NCBI GenBank assembly: GCA_028708075.1
Contig: JAQVZS010000003.1
Coordinates: 14,980-78,979 of the forward strand
Origin: Massilibacteroides sp.
GTDB lineage: Bacteria > Bacteroidota > Bacteroidia > Bacteroidales > Tannerellaceae
DNA: 64,000 bases
Direction: 5' to 3'
Of the stretch, positions 9,193 through 18,877 are shown piece by piece. The position numbers and the translations under genes are program-made. The stretch's first letter is position 1; every line of letters begins with the position of its first letter. The notes below the pieces were generated by a model, which was given only the letters and a program-made list of their open reading frames with translations, was not told where the DNA came from and made no database searches.

Positions 9193-10542
9193 ATGATTGA
9201 TAATTCTGTGAACATACCGATTTTAATCGTTGAAGATGATATCACCTTTTCTTTGATGTTGTCTACTTGGTTGAAAAAGAAAGGGTTTGAGGTTTCTTCT
9301 GTTACAACATTAGCAGAAGCCAAGAAGATAATAGACCGAAAGTCTTTTCGTTTGATCCTGTCTGATTTGCGTTTGCCGGATGGTGATGGAATCGAATTGT
9401 TGCGATGGTTGGATCAAAAATTGCTTCATCTTCCGGTCATTGTCATGACCGGGTATGCGGAAATTCAAACGGCGGTACAGGCCATAAAGTTGGGGGCTTC
9501 CGATTATATCGCCAAACCGATCAATCCACAGGAACTTTTGTTAAAAATAGAAGAAATCAGTGTGGAGGAAAAATCTGCTTTCGCCGAAATTAAAATGACG
9601 GAGGAAAGAGACGACGATTATGTTCAGGGTAAAAGTTTGATCGCCCGTCAGATGTACGACCATATACGCCTTGTGGCGCCGACAGATATGTCTGTTTTAA
9701 TTCAGGGAGACAGTGGTACCGGAAAAGAGTATGTTGCCCGTTTGATCCATAAGCAAAGCTCTCGTATTCAAGCATCTTTTATTGCTGTGGATTGCGGGGC
9801 TATTCCGAAAGATCTGGCGGCTTCCGAATTTTTTGGGCATATAAAAGGATCGTTTACGGGTGCGATCGATAATAAAACCGGTGCTTTTGTTGCGGCTGAC
9901 GGGGGGACGATTTTTTTAGATGAGATCGGAAACCTGACGTACGAGGTGCAAATTCAGCTTTTGCGTGCGTTACAGGAGCGTAAGATAAAACCTGTCGGTA
10001 GCAATCAGGAAATACCCATCAATGTGCGCCTGATTTCTGCAACTAATGAAAACCTGCGGCAGGCCATTGAAAAGGGGGATTTCAGGGAAGATCTTTATCA
10101 TCGGATTAACGAATTTACGATACGTATTCCCAGCCTTCGGGAACGGTCGGAAGATATTCTTCTTTTCGCCAATTATTTTCTTGACCAGTCCAACGCAGAA
10201 TTGAATAAATCGATCGTAGGTTTCGACGATGAAACAATCCGTTTGTTCTGTTCGTATTCCTGGCCCGGTAATTTGCGTCAGATGAAGAACACGATTAAAT
10301 ACGGGACGTTGTTGGCGGCAGGTAAATATATCACCTTAGCTGATTTGCCGGAAGAACTCGCTGTTTCTTTGGAATCTGAAGAAAAGCAAACCGTGGTTCA
10401 GCTGAAAGATGAAGAACACGAACGGATGCAGATTATTCGTGCGCTGAAGGAAACCGACAACAATAAATCCAAAGCTGCCAAATTGTTGGGAATAGACCGG
10501 AAGACGCTCTATAACAAATTGAAAAATTTTCACATCGATTAA
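9193..10542 (+). CDS. Sigma-54-dependent response regulator (NtrC family)
   Basis: Counting from the ATG at 9193, this 449-residue protein has a receiver (about 7-125, Asp58 in ILSDLRLPDGDG), an AAA+ sigma-54 interaction domain with Walker A GDSGTGKE (172-179), loop GSFTGA (219-224, Ser replacing the usual Ala) and Walker B IFLDEIG (240-246), and a Fis-type helix-turn-helix at about 415-445. It activates promoters read by RpoN. A TTG at 9187 would add two residues; the ATG is preferred. No histidine kinase gene is adjacent, so it is an orphan regulator. The stop overlaps the convergent GNAT gene in a shared TTAA. Confidence 0.92.
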   Translation: MIDNSVNIPILIVEDDITFSLMLSTWLKKKGFEVSSVTTLAEAKKIIDRKSFRLILSDLRLPDGDGIELLRWLDQKLLHLPVIVMTGYAEIQTAVQAIKLGASDYIAKPINPQELLLKIEEISVEEKSAFAEIKMTEERDDDYVQGKSLIARQMYDHIRLVAPTDMSVLIQGDSGTGKEYVARLIHKQSSRIQASFIAVDCGAIPKDLAASEFFGHIKGSFTGAIDNKTGAFVAADGGTIFLDEIGNLTYEVQIQLLRALQERKIKPVGSNQEIPINVRLISATNENLRQAIEKGDFREDLYHRINEFTIRIPSLRERSEDILLFANYFLDQSNAELNKSIVGFDDETIRLFCSYSWPGNLRQMKNTIKYGTLLAAGKYITLADLPEELAVSLESEEKQTVVQLKDEEHERMQIIRALKETDNNKSKAAKLLGIDRKTLYNKLKNFHID

Positions 10543-11417
10543 TCCAGCATTAAAGTCATATAACCCAGTTTCTCGCTGAACAAATTCCGGATGTCTATTT
10601 TTGCCTTCCGGAAATAATCAGGATCAATCAGTTTGGCCATTCCTCCCGAAATAGGTGTTGCTGAAGCAGGAGGATTCTTAATATTGATTTTTTTTATATC
10701 GAATGTCGATGCGGCAAAAGCCAGCAATCGTTCTTTTGCCGATTCATTATCGTAGAGTAATTCCGGCATAAAAATCGTGTCGCTCGACTCTTCCGGAATA
10801 GCAAAAGCCATCCCCTCTACCTTTTGTTTCGTGTTTTTTAGCCAAAGCAATTTTCCGCCGTAAAGTGTCAAATCTTTATAAATAACTCGAAAATCAGACG
10901 CAGAATGCAAAACACAGGTTACTCGTTTTCTGAGTTTTCGGTCGAAATAATTAAAAAGTTGCGGAGTTATTTCTGAGGCAATGATTCCCTCACCATCACC
11001 GATCGAAGAAAGCGTTGAGGAAGAGCGGATGTATGTTTTGCTGTCGTAATAGAACGCATACGAATAACCATATTTCCGGTAAATATCCGCCAGCCAGGAC
11101 TCTGCTGGAATCAAGGTTGCCAAAGGAATCTTTCTCCGTTTCAATTCTTCGTCGGCTTTCCGCATAAGACGTCCCATGAACCCATTCCCGCGTTCGTTCG
11201 GATGCGTACTGACTCCGCAGATATAGGCCATCGGAATTTCTTTCCCCTGCATCCACAGGGAATAGGGAATGCATTGAAGTGCCGCGACGACTGTTCCCTG
11301 CTTTTCAATAACTAGTGTGTTCTCGTCGCGGTAAACCTCATCGAAAAAAAGACGGATAAATGCTTCTTTATCTCCGAAGCATAGACGCCACAGCTCCTCT
11401 GTTTCTTGCTTTTTCAT
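10539..11417 (-). CDS. GNAT family N-acetyltransferase
   Basis: 292 residues. The N-terminal half contains the GNAT acetyl-CoA loop region (STHPNERGNGFMGRLMRKA, about residues 91-109); the C-terminal half resembles the extra lobe of Eis-like acetyltransferases. The acceptor is unknown. The 5' end overlaps the 3' end of the DUF2156 gene by 50 bases in another frame, so the two are translationally linked. The alternative is a later start, but MKKQETEELWRLCFGD fits the start of this subfamily. Confidence 0.8.
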   Translation of the reverse strand: MKKQETEELWRLCFGDKEAFIRLFFDEVYRDENTLVIEKQGTVVAALQCIPYSLWMQGKEIPMAYICGVSTHPNERGNGFMGRLMRKADEELKRRKIPLATLIPAESWLADIYRKYGYSYAFYYDSKTYIRSSSTLSSIGDGEGIIASEITPQLFNYFDRKLRKRVTCVLHSASDFRVIYKDLTLYGGKLLWLKNTKQKVEGMAFAIPEESSDTIFMPELLYDNESAKERLLAFAASTFDIKKINIKNPPASATPISGGMAKLIDPDYFRKAKIDIRNLFSEKLGYMTLMLD

Positions 11418-12327
11418 CGCAACAGGTATTGTCCGGTTTTTTTACTGCACCGTTTTTTTCTAATAAAATAGCAGGCTGATATGAAAGTTTGGCTTTTCGA
11501 AGTCCCGGGATACCCAGATCCTCCTCTCTGTTCACGTATGTAAAATAATCCGGTATATGCGCGGCAAATTCCTGGTTGATCAATGCATATGATCCTTCGT
11601 AATTAATATCCGCTTTTTCCACATGAACACCAAATGTATCCTGATTGATCGGAGCTCCATATGAGAATGCGACGATTTTTCCGTCTACACAGATCGCTCC
11701 CCCTATAATCCCCAATCTGTCGTAGTTTTCTAATGCATATGTCATCGAGCGTCGTTCGTTTCTTAATTGTTCACTATCCTCTTCCGTACGGTTTTTATAC
11801 CATTGGCGTTCCAAGTCCAAGCATTGCGGAATAATTTCTGGCGTCAACGGCACATAAGTGTATGCGTATGACTTTTTGAAATTATTGATATGGTTACGCT
11901 TTGACTGGTATTTTTTCCCTTTTAGTTGTGCCAGATCTTTCCGTAGGTAGATGTAATCAAAATAATCCCGCTCCGGAATATAGAGGAACAATCCCGGGAA
12001 GGTCTTTTCCGCTAATTCTTTTGCTTCGGGCGAAATACCCAGCAATAATAACGGATGTCCATATGCCAACGATTCTTTTTCTAAAGTACAGATCGCTTGT
12101 GTCAAATTGCCGTTTCCAACGGGAAACATATAGGCTAGACGGCTTTTCCCTTCGATCCAAAAACGGATCAATAAAAAGCCGTCTGCTATTGCGTATTCAC
12201 TGTCGTATAGAAAACGCCAGCTACACATATTGGCAAAAGAAAAATCGCAATTGCGATAAGCACTGTTTAGCGTATAAGATGTAATAATTTCTCTGTCTTC
12301 TATTGTAATCGGTTTAAACGATACCAT
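11368..12327 (-). CDS. DUF2156 / phosphatidylglycerol lysyltransferase C-domain-like protein
   Basis: 319 residues forming two GNAT-like folds. The sequence opens FKPITIEDREIITSY and contains CSWRFLY, IPERDYFDYIYL and KYQSKRNHINNFKK, typical of cytoplasmic DUF2156 proteins related to the catalytic part of MprF and FemX aminoacyl transferases. No membrane segments are present, so lipid modification as in full-length MprF is not implied. It is the upstream partner of the GNAT gene, with a 50-base overlap, and the pair may act on one substrate. Confidence 0.8.
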   Translation of the reverse strand: MVSFKPITIEDREIITSYTLNSAYRNCDFSFANMCSWRFLYDSEYAIADGFLLIRFWIEGKSRLAYMFPVGNGNLTQAICTLEKESLAYGHPLLLLGISPEAKELAEKTFPGLFLYIPERDYFDYIYLRKDLAQLKGKKYQSKRNHINNFKKSYAYTYVPLTPEIIPQCLDLERQWYKNRTEEDSEQLRNERRSMTYALENYDRLGIIGGAICVDGKIVAFSYGAPINQDTFGVHVEKADINYEGSYALINQEFAAHIPDYFTYVNREEDLGIPGLRKAKLSYQPAILLEKNGAVKKPDNTCCDEKARNRGAVASMLRR

Positions 12328-12386
12328 TCTTCATTCCTTTCCTTCAATAACTACTCTAAATACAACTAATAAAGGGGAAAGATTGT

Positions 12387-14249
12387 TTAGAACGGATACA
12401 AGAGAGGGAGAAATAATATCATGATGATGGCCATGACAATCTGTATCGGTACTCCTACTTTCACGTAATCCATAAAGGTATATTTCCCGGGAGTCATAAC
12501 CAGTGCGTTCGGCGGAGTCGAAAACGGCGAAACAAAACACATGCTGGCAGAAACGGCGACAGCGAACATAAACGGATAAGGACTCACATCCATCGCCTGC
12601 GCGGATTGCATGGCGATGGGAGCTAATAATACTGCTGTTGCCGTGTTACTGATGAATAATGTCATCAATGATGTTGTTAGATAGATTCCCGCCAATAGGA
12701 ACATAGGTCCGAGTCCGCCCAGACTATTCACCAATTGTTCTGAAATAAACGAAGAAACCCCCGTTTTTTGCAGTGCGAGCGACATTGGCAGCATCGCTCC
12801 GATCAATACTACACTTTCCCAGTTAATGGTTTTGTATGCATCTTCTACATTTCGGAAGCATCCCGTGAGTACCATCAAAATCGCTGCGATAATGACGGCT
12901 GCTACACCCGGAACCGGAATAAAATCGAATACCATCACCACAACCATTAATAACATAATGGCTGCAGCAACCGGTGCCTTATAATCCAGTGTAACTTTCG
13001 AGGCTTCTTCCACCGGTTGTCCCAACATGACCCAATCTGCTTGATTCTTACTTAATCGCATGATATTTTCCCAGTTTCCTTGCACCAATAAAACATCACC
13101 GGCGTGTATTCTGATGTCTTTGACATTGTTCAGCATATATTCTCCACGTCGTTCCACCCCCAGGATATTAACGGAATAATCCATTCGGAAGTCGGTTTCT
13201 TTGACCGCCTTGTTCACCAATGTCGATTCGGAAAGGATCACGATTTCGGCGATTCCGATCTCGCGGACACTTAATTTCTCGTTGGATGATTCACCCGCAT
13301 ATTCCGTCACGTTTGTTTCCGTGAATTGCAGTTTGTTGATTTCTACAAATTGTTCTACGTTTTCAAATGCGCCAAATACATAAAGTACATCGTTTGCTTC
13401 CAATATGGTATCTGGTCCCGCCAGTTTCTGATCGACTGTTTTAAGGAACCGACCGGTTGTTGATGATTTTCTCCTGATCTCGAGAATGGAAAGATTATAC
13501 TTTTGCGTGATGTTCAGTTCCTGTAATGTGCGACTACAAATCGACGATTGGGAAGGGACATAGACGCGAAACAAATTTTTAAACAATTGATATTTTTTGA
13601 TTAGTTCTCCCTGAGTGCGGGTTTTGGGTGTTGTATCGTCTGATTTGTTTTCTTTTTTGTCGAGAACCCATTTGCTTAGCGGAATCATCATGACGATTCC
13701 CGCTAACAGACAGACAATACCGATTGGCGTAAAGGAGAAAAACGAAAGACCTTTATAGCCGGCCTCCATTAATGCGCCGTGAACAACCAGGTTGGGAGGG
13801 GTGCTGATGAGAGTCGCTACTCCGAGACTGCTGGCGAAAGCCAGCGGCATTAATAAACGGCTAGGATTAATTCCAGCACTGTTTGCCATGCTGATCACAA
13901 TAGGAAGCATCAAGGCAACGGTGCCGGTATTACTAACAAATGCACCAATTGAGGCTGTAACGACCATGATCAGAATGAGCAGTTTTAATTCATTTTTTCC
14001 CGCCAGATGCAACATTCGGCTGCTGATCATTTTGGCCAGCCCCGTTTTGAAGATAGCACCCCCAACCACAAACAATCCGATCATCATAATAACTACCGAG
14101 TTCGAGAATCCGGATAAGGCTTCTTCGGGGGTTAAAATATCGAAAACCATGAGCAAAACGAGTGCACATAGTGCGATAATATCCGCACGAATCTTTCCCT
14201 GAACAAAAAAGATCATGGATAGAGATAGAATAATAAGGGTCGTTATCAT
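12387..14249 (-). CDS. SLC13-family anion transporter with two TrkA-C domains
   Basis: 620 residues. Two blocks of hydrophobic segments (about 1-205 and 415-620) flank a cytoplasmic region with two RCK/TrkA-C-like domains (about 225-400), the layout of bacterial SLC13/DASS-like permeases annotated as sulfate, dicarboxylate or citrate transporters. The repeated motifs SNTGTVALMLPI and SNTATAVLLAPI correspond to the paired substrate/sodium-binding signatures of the family. Which anion is moved cannot be read from sequence. It stands alone between the DUF2156 gene and the divergent gnd operon. Confidence 0.87.
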   Translation of the reverse strand: MITTLIILSLSMIFFVQGKIRADIIALCALVLLMVFDILTPEEALSGFSNSVVIMMIGLFVVGGAIFKTGLAKMISSRMLHLAGKNELKLLILIMVVTASIGAFVSNTGTVALMLPIVISMANSAGINPSRLLMPLAFASSLGVATLISTPPNLVVHGALMEAGYKGLSFFSFTPIGIVCLLAGIVMMIPLSKWVLDKKENKSDDTTPKTRTQGELIKKYQLFKNLFRVYVPSQSSICSRTLQELNITQKYNLSILEIRRKSSTTGRFLKTVDQKLAGPDTILEANDVLYVFGAFENVEQFVEINKLQFTETNVTEYAGESSNEKLSVREIGIAEIVILSESTLVNKAVKETDFRMDYSVNILGVERRGEYMLNNVKDIRIHAGDVLLVQGNWENIMRLSKNQADWVMLGQPVEEASKVTLDYKAPVAAAIMLLMVVVMVFDFIPVPGVAAVIIAAILMVLTGCFRNVEDAYKTINWESVVLIGAMLPMSLALQKTGVSSFISEQLVNSLGGLGPMFLLAGIYLTTSLMTLFISNTATAVLLAPIAMQSAQAMDVSPYPFMFAVAVSASMCFVSPFSTPPNALVMTPGKYTFMDYVKVGVPIQIVMAIIMILFLPLLYPF

Positions 14250-14371
14250 ACCTGTTAATTAATTAATAGATGAAAGTTATTGATATTAAAACTGCCAGAC
14301 TAAAAACTAATACTTAATTTTAAGTGTTTATTATGAAACAAAGTTACGAATATAAATAGAATATAAGGTAT

Positions 14372-15826
14372 ATGAAGACGTCTGATGTAGGATTAATCGG
14401 ACTTGCCGTAATGGGCGAGAACTTAGCATTAAATATGGAACGTAAAGGGTTTACGGTGTCGGTTTATAACCGGAACTTTCCTGGAGAAGAAGGGGTTGTA
14501 AACCGTTTTATAAACGGTCGCGGTAAAGAGAAGAACTTTATAGGAACACACTCGATAGAAGAATTGGTTGTTTCTGTTGCGAGGCCGAGAAAGATTATGA
14601 TGATGGTTAAGGCCGGATCGGCGGTGGATGAGTTGATCGAGCAGTTGATTCCGTATTTGTCTCCGGGTGATGTGATTATCGATGGGGGTAATTCGGATTT
14701 TCAGGATACTGAACGGCGGGTAAATTATTTGGAAAGTAAAGGCTTTTATTTTGTCGGCTCCGGCGTTTCCGGTGGAGAAGAAGGAGCGTTGAACGGTCCC
14801 TCTATTATGCCTGGTGGATCTCAGAAAGCTTGGTCGTTAGTTAAACCTGTTTTGCAGGCAATCGCCGCGAAAGCAGACGATGGAGCACCTTGCGCACAAT
14901 GGATAGGTAAAGGCGGTGCTGGCCATTTTGTGAAGATGGTACATAATGGTATTGAATATGGTGATATGCAGCTTATTTCGGAGGCTTATGCTTTTTTAAA
15001 ACACCAGAAAGGATTAGACAACGATGCGTTGGCTGATCTTTTCGATGTTTGGGACAAGGGAGAACTAAACAGTTTTCTTGTCGAAATAACAGCTGGTATT
15101 CTGCGTTATCGCGATGATGACGGAGAGCATTTGTTGGATAAAATACGGGATGTAGCCGGTCAGAAAGGTACCGGTAAGTGGAGCGCAATAACGGCGATGA
15201 ATGAGAACGATCCGTTGACCTTGATCACCGAAGCGGTTTATGCCCGTCTGCTTTCAGCATTGTCTGAAGAACGGGAGAAGGCTTCCGGACTTTTCGCGAA
15301 TCCGGCGCCTGCCGAGGTGATGACGTCCGAGTCGGACGTTGAGAAGGCGCTTTATGCGGCGAAATTGATTTCATATGCGCAAGGTTTTTCACTGATGCGC
15401 CGGGCATCAATGCATTATGGCTGGGAACTGGATTACGGTTCCATTGCCAGCATCTGGCGCAAGGGATGTATCATCCGGTCTGCGTTTCTCAATAAGATTA
15501 CAGAAGCCTACCGGACGAATGCGGAACTCGAGAATTTACTGTTCGATACCTTTTTTCATTCTAAGGTTGAAGAAGCGGTTCCTTCATTGCGAAAGGTCGT
15601 TGCCGAAGGCGCGTTGAATGGTGTGGCGCTACCGGCGATGAGTGCCGCGCTCAGTTATTTCGACGGCTTGCGTACGCTTCATTCTGCTGCAAATCTGATA
15701 CAGGCGCAGCGCGATTATTTCGGCGCACATACCTACGAACGGGTAGACCGGGAAAAAGGACGTTTTTTTCATACCGACTGGACCGGGAAAGGCGGAAAAA
15801 CCGTTTCGGGAAGTTATACTGTGTAA
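14372..15826 (+). CDS. gnd: 6-phosphogluconate dehydrogenase (decarboxylating)
   Basis: 484 residues, normal for the long form of the enzyme that converts 6-phosphogluconate to ribulose 5-phosphate and CO2 while reducing NADP+. The nucleotide-binding motif GLIGLAVMGENLA is at 7-19, the substrate motif VSGGEEGA at 132-139, the catalytic Lys in GHFVKMVHNGIEY at 188, and the C-terminal tail ends GGKTVSGSY. It is first in a tight operon gnd-zwf-pgl (gaps of 14 and 13 bases) that supplies the whole oxidative branch of the pentose phosphate pathway. Confidence 0.97.
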   Translation: MKTSDVGLIGLAVMGENLALNMERKGFTVSVYNRNFPGEEGVVNRFINGRGKEKNFIGTHSIEELVVSVARPRKIMMMVKAGSAVDELIEQLIPYLSPGDVIIDGGNSDFQDTERRVNYLESKGFYFVGSGVSGGEEGALNGPSIMPGGSQKAWSLVKPVLQAIAAKADDGAPCAQWIGKGGAGHFVKMVHNGIEYGDMQLISEAYAFLKHQKGLDNDALADLFDVWDKGELNSFLVEITAGILRYRDDDGEHLLDKIRDVAGQKGTGKWSAITAMNENDPLTLITEAVYARLLSALSEEREKASGLFANPAPAEVMTSESDVEKALYAAKLISYAQGFSLMRRASMHYGWELDYGSIASIWRKGCIIRSAFLNKITEAYRTNAELENLLFDTFFHSKVEEAVPSLRKVVAEGALNGVALPAMSAALSYFDGLRTLHSAANLIQAQRDYFGAHTYERVDREKGRFFHTDWTGKGGKTVSGSYTV

Positions 15827-15840
15827 GAAAGGAGTTATTT

Positions 15841-17307
15841 ATGAGAAAAGCTGATAATCAAATACTCATCATATTCGGAGCTTCGGGCGACTTGACCGGC
15901 CGCAAGTTGCTACCTTCTTTACTCGAACTCGATGTACGCAATCTCTTGCCGGATCGTTTGGTTATTCTCGGCGCGTCGCGTACAGAATTTACCGACGAAG
16001 CTTTCCGTGAAGAACAGTGTAAACATCTTTTACCGATTGTAGAGAAAGAAAATCTGCCGAAAGAAAAGTTAGACGAATTTTTAAAACGGGTCTTTTACGT
16101 GGCGTTTAATTCGATGGACACCGCCGAATATCCGAAGTTAAAGGAAAAAATCAAGCAATTGCGACAGATGGCGGATTTGCCGGATAATATCCTATATTAT
16201 TTGGCAACGCCGCCTTCGATGTACGAAATTATTCCACAATACTTGAAGGAGAACCGCATGAACCGTGCGGGCGACAAGTCTGGTTATCGGCGTATTGTAG
16301 TTGAAAAACCGTTCGGGACAAGTCTTGAGTCGGCTCGTAAACTGAACGAACATCTCAGCTCGATTTTTAAAGAGGAGGAGATTTTCCGTATTGACCATTA
16401 TTTAGGGAAAGAAACTGTGCAGAATATCCTTGTCCTTCGTTTTTCGAACGGGATATTCGAGCCTCTTTGGAATCGTAATTATATCGATTCTGTCGAAATC
16501 AATGCTTCGGAAATGCTTGGTGTGGAGAAACGAGGCGGATATTACGACAAAGCCGGAGCGATGAAGGATATGGTACAGAATCATCTTATGCAGTTGATGG
16601 CGTTTGTCGCGATGGAGTCGCCTTCAGTGTTCGAACCGGAACAGATCCGGGACGAGATCGTCAAAGTGTTTCGTGCCGTCCGCCCGTATGTATCGAAGGA
16701 AATCGATGGGATGGTGGTACGCGGGCAGTATGAAGGTTACCGGATGGAAGAAAATGTGGATTCTAATTCTCAAACTGAGACGTATGTAGGAATGAAGTTT
16801 TTCATCGATAACTGGAGGTGGAGCGGTGTTCCTTTTTACTTTTTTACCGGGAAGAAACTGCCTGCCAAAACATCGGAAGTCATCATTCACTTTAAGTCGA
16901 CGCCACATACGCTTTTTGTCGGACAATGTTCCGGCGGTTCTTGCAATAAACTAATCATTCGGATTCAGCCGAACGAAAGCATCACGCTTCGTTTCGGACT
17001 GAAAATGCCGGGAACCGGCTTTAAAGTAAAACAAGTGGGTATGGATTTTCGTTACGATTCGCTGGCGACGACCTATTTGCCCGATGCTTACGAACGACTC
17101 TTGCTTGATGCCATGCAGGGCGATTCCATGCTATATTCGCGTAGCGACGCGCTCGAAGCCAGCTGGCATTTTATTGATCCTATATTGAATCACTGGAAAG
17201 AAAAAGGTGTGGAAGGATTATATCCGTACGCACCGGGGAGCAATGGCCCGGAGGAAACCCGTAAATTGGGGGCGGAACCGAACGTTGATTGTGGATGTCA
17301 TTTTTAA
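15841..17307 (+). CDS. zwf: Glucose-6-phosphate 1-dehydrogenase
   Basis: 488 residues. The NADP-binding motif FGASGDLTGRK is at 12-22 and the active-site signature RIDHYLGKE at 183-191, with the catalytic His at 186. It oxidises glucose 6-phosphate to 6-phosphogluconolactone. It is the middle gene of the operon and is immediately followed by the lactonase that uses its product. Nothing is unusual in the sequence. Confidence 0.97.
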   Translation: MRKADNQILIIFGASGDLTGRKLLPSLLELDVRNLLPDRLVILGASRTEFTDEAFREEQCKHLLPIVEKENLPKEKLDEFLKRVFYVAFNSMDTAEYPKLKEKIKQLRQMADLPDNILYYLATPPSMYEIIPQYLKENRMNRAGDKSGYRRIVVEKPFGTSLESARKLNEHLSSIFKEEEIFRIDHYLGKETVQNILVLRFSNGIFEPLWNRNYIDSVEINASEMLGVEKRGGYYDKAGAMKDMVQNHLMQLMAFVAMESPSVFEPEQIRDEIVKVFRAVRPYVSKEIDGMVVRGQYEGYRMEENVDSNSQTETYVGMKFFIDNWRWSGVPFYFFTGKKLPAKTSEVIIHFKSTPHTLFVGQCSGGSCNKLIIRIQPNESITLRFGLKMPGTGFKVKQVGMDFRYDSLATTYLPDAYERLLLDAMQGDSMLYSRSDALEASWHFIDPILNHWKEKGVEGLYPYAPGSNGPEETRKLGAEPNVDCGCHF

Positions 17308-17320
17308 AAGATAAAGAGAA

Positions 17321-18022
17321 ATGAAAATTGTAAAACAATATACCGGACAGGAGGCGCTTCGGGCTTTGACCGATCGGTTAATCAACTTAATGAATCAAAA
17401 GTCGGAGCGACGTTTTAATCTTGCGCTATCCGGTGGCGAAACGGCCAAGCAAATGTTCGTTTTGTGGACGGACGAGTATCGTGAGTTGTTGAATTGGGGT
17501 AGGTTGCATTTCTACTGGGTGGATGAACGTTGCGTTCCGCCCGATGATCCGGAAAGTAATTACGGACATGCCGAACGGTTGCTTTTTCACCCGCTGACTA
17601 TTTCTTCACATCATATTCATCGCATTCAGGGGGAGAACGATCCGGAACAAGAAGCTGTCCGTTACGCTGCCGAAGTGAATAATTCAGTTCCTCAACTCGA
17701 CGGACAACCTCATTTCGATTGTATCATCTTGGGGGTGGGGAACGATTTACATACTGCTTCGATTTTTCCGAGTACGATGTCGTTGTTAACGGACGAACGT
17801 AGTTTTGTCATTTCGACGCATCCGCAAAGCGGACAAATGCGGGTCACGATGACTGGTTCGGTTCTTCTCAATCAGACCCCATTGTTGGTGCCTGTGATCG
17901 GATCGGGTAAAGCGGCTGTTGTGGCGGCTTTGGAGAATGATTTTGAACAGCAGCATCCTGTTCCGGCAGTTTATGTGCTTTCAAAAGCGGCAGACGCAAC
18001 CTTGTTTACAGAAACACTATAA
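17321..18022 (+). CDS. pgl: 6-phosphogluconolactonase
   Basis: 233 residues of the DevB/NagB-like lactonase fold. Motifs LSGGETAK (36-43) and WVDERCVPPDDPESNYG (66-82) mark the phosphosugar pocket. The third motif reads GVGNDLHTASIFP, with Leu where most family members have Gly after Asp. The enzyme hydrolyses 6-phosphogluconolactone, closing the path from zwf to gnd. It is the last gene of the operon; no clear terminator follows in the 180 bases before the next, convergent gene. Confidence 0.95.
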   Translation: MKIVKQYTGQEALRALTDRLINLMNQKSERRFNLALSGGETAKQMFVLWTDEYRELLNWGRLHFYWVDERCVPPDDPESNYGHAERLLFHPLTISSHHIHRIQGENDPEQEAVRYAAEVNNSVPQLDGQPHFDCIILGVGNDLHTASIFPSTMSLLTDERSFVISTHPQSGQMRVTMTGSVLLNQTPLLVPVIGSGKAAVVAALENDFEQQHPVPAVYVLSKAADATLFTETL

Positions 18023-18202
18023 TAAATATCAAAATGACGCCATTTCGTTTTGTCTTTTTAGTAAAAAGGGACGGCTTTTGTTGAGACCGTTTGATCCATT
18101 TTGGAGGGAAACAGATTACGGAAAGGTTATGATTGTACATAAAATAGGCTAAAAAATTGTCTGTTTTGGTTTTTCATCATCAGTTTATTCTTAAGGTGTT
18201 TT

Positions 18203-18877
18203 TTACGCTTTTAAGATATACCCTTTCTTTTTCAGTGAAACAATAGATATTGAGTGGTCTACTTCCAATATTTTACGCAAATGGGTAATTTGTACATTAA
18301 GTGATAACGAATTGGAATAGCTACTAACTCCCCAAACATGATCAAGTATATAATCTCTTTCTACAATGGAATTGAGATGCTCGACTAATATTTTCAGTAT
18401 GTCGGCTTGTCTAACCGAGATGTTTCGGGAAATACCATTAATTATTACACTGCAAAGAGAATAATTAAAAGTCATATTTCCTAAGTTATATATTTTTTCT
18501 TCAATGTCCAATAGCCCATCAAACCGTTCTTTGATTTTTGCAATCAATTCTTCTGGGTAAAAAGGTTTAGGGATGTAGTCATTCCCCTTCAGGTTAAAGC
18601 CTTTTAATCGGTCTGTTTTTTCAGTTCTGTCCGTTAGAAAAAATATAATTACTTTTTTATTACATTCCCGAATCTTTTGTGCGAGTTCAAAACCGTCCAT
18701 CTCAGGCATATTGATATCCAATAATACTAAGTCGGGTTTAAACGAAGGAAAAAGTTCCCATGCAACTTTCCCATTATTAGCATAAGTTACCTCATAAGAT
18801 TCTTCTTCCAAAAACCGTATCAAGAATATGGAGTTCTTCAAGTCATCATCAACTAACAATATTTTTCTTTTTTTCAT
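18203..18877 (-). CDS. OmpR-family response regulator
   Basis: 224 residues: a receiver (about 3-115, acidic pair near Asp10-Asp12, phosphoacceptor Asp54 in LLDINMPEMDG, Lys of the KPF motif) and a winged-helix DNA-binding domain (about 130-222, ending LKKKGYILKA). It overlaps the upstream kinase gene by 4 bases (ATGA type), so the two are translationally coupled. The pair resembles the RprX/RprY class of Bacteroidota two-component systems. The nearest plausible target is the divergent secreted HExxH-protein gene at 20512. Confidence 0.92.
   Translation of the reverse strand: MKKRKILLVDDDLKNSIFLIRFLEEESYEVTYANNGKVAWELFPSFKPDLVLLDINMPEMDGFELAQKIRECNKKVIIFFLTDRTEKTDRLKGFNLKGNDYIPKPFYPEELIAKIKERFDGLLDIEEKIYNLGNMTFNYSLCSVIINGISRNISVRQADILKILVEHLNSIVERDYILDHVWGVSSYSNSLSLNVQITHLRKILEVDHSISIVSLKKKGYILKA

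Noticed and set aside
17919..18152. 77-codon plus-strand frame over the end of pgl
   Set aside because: It mostly overlaps pgl in another frame and has no motif beyond it.
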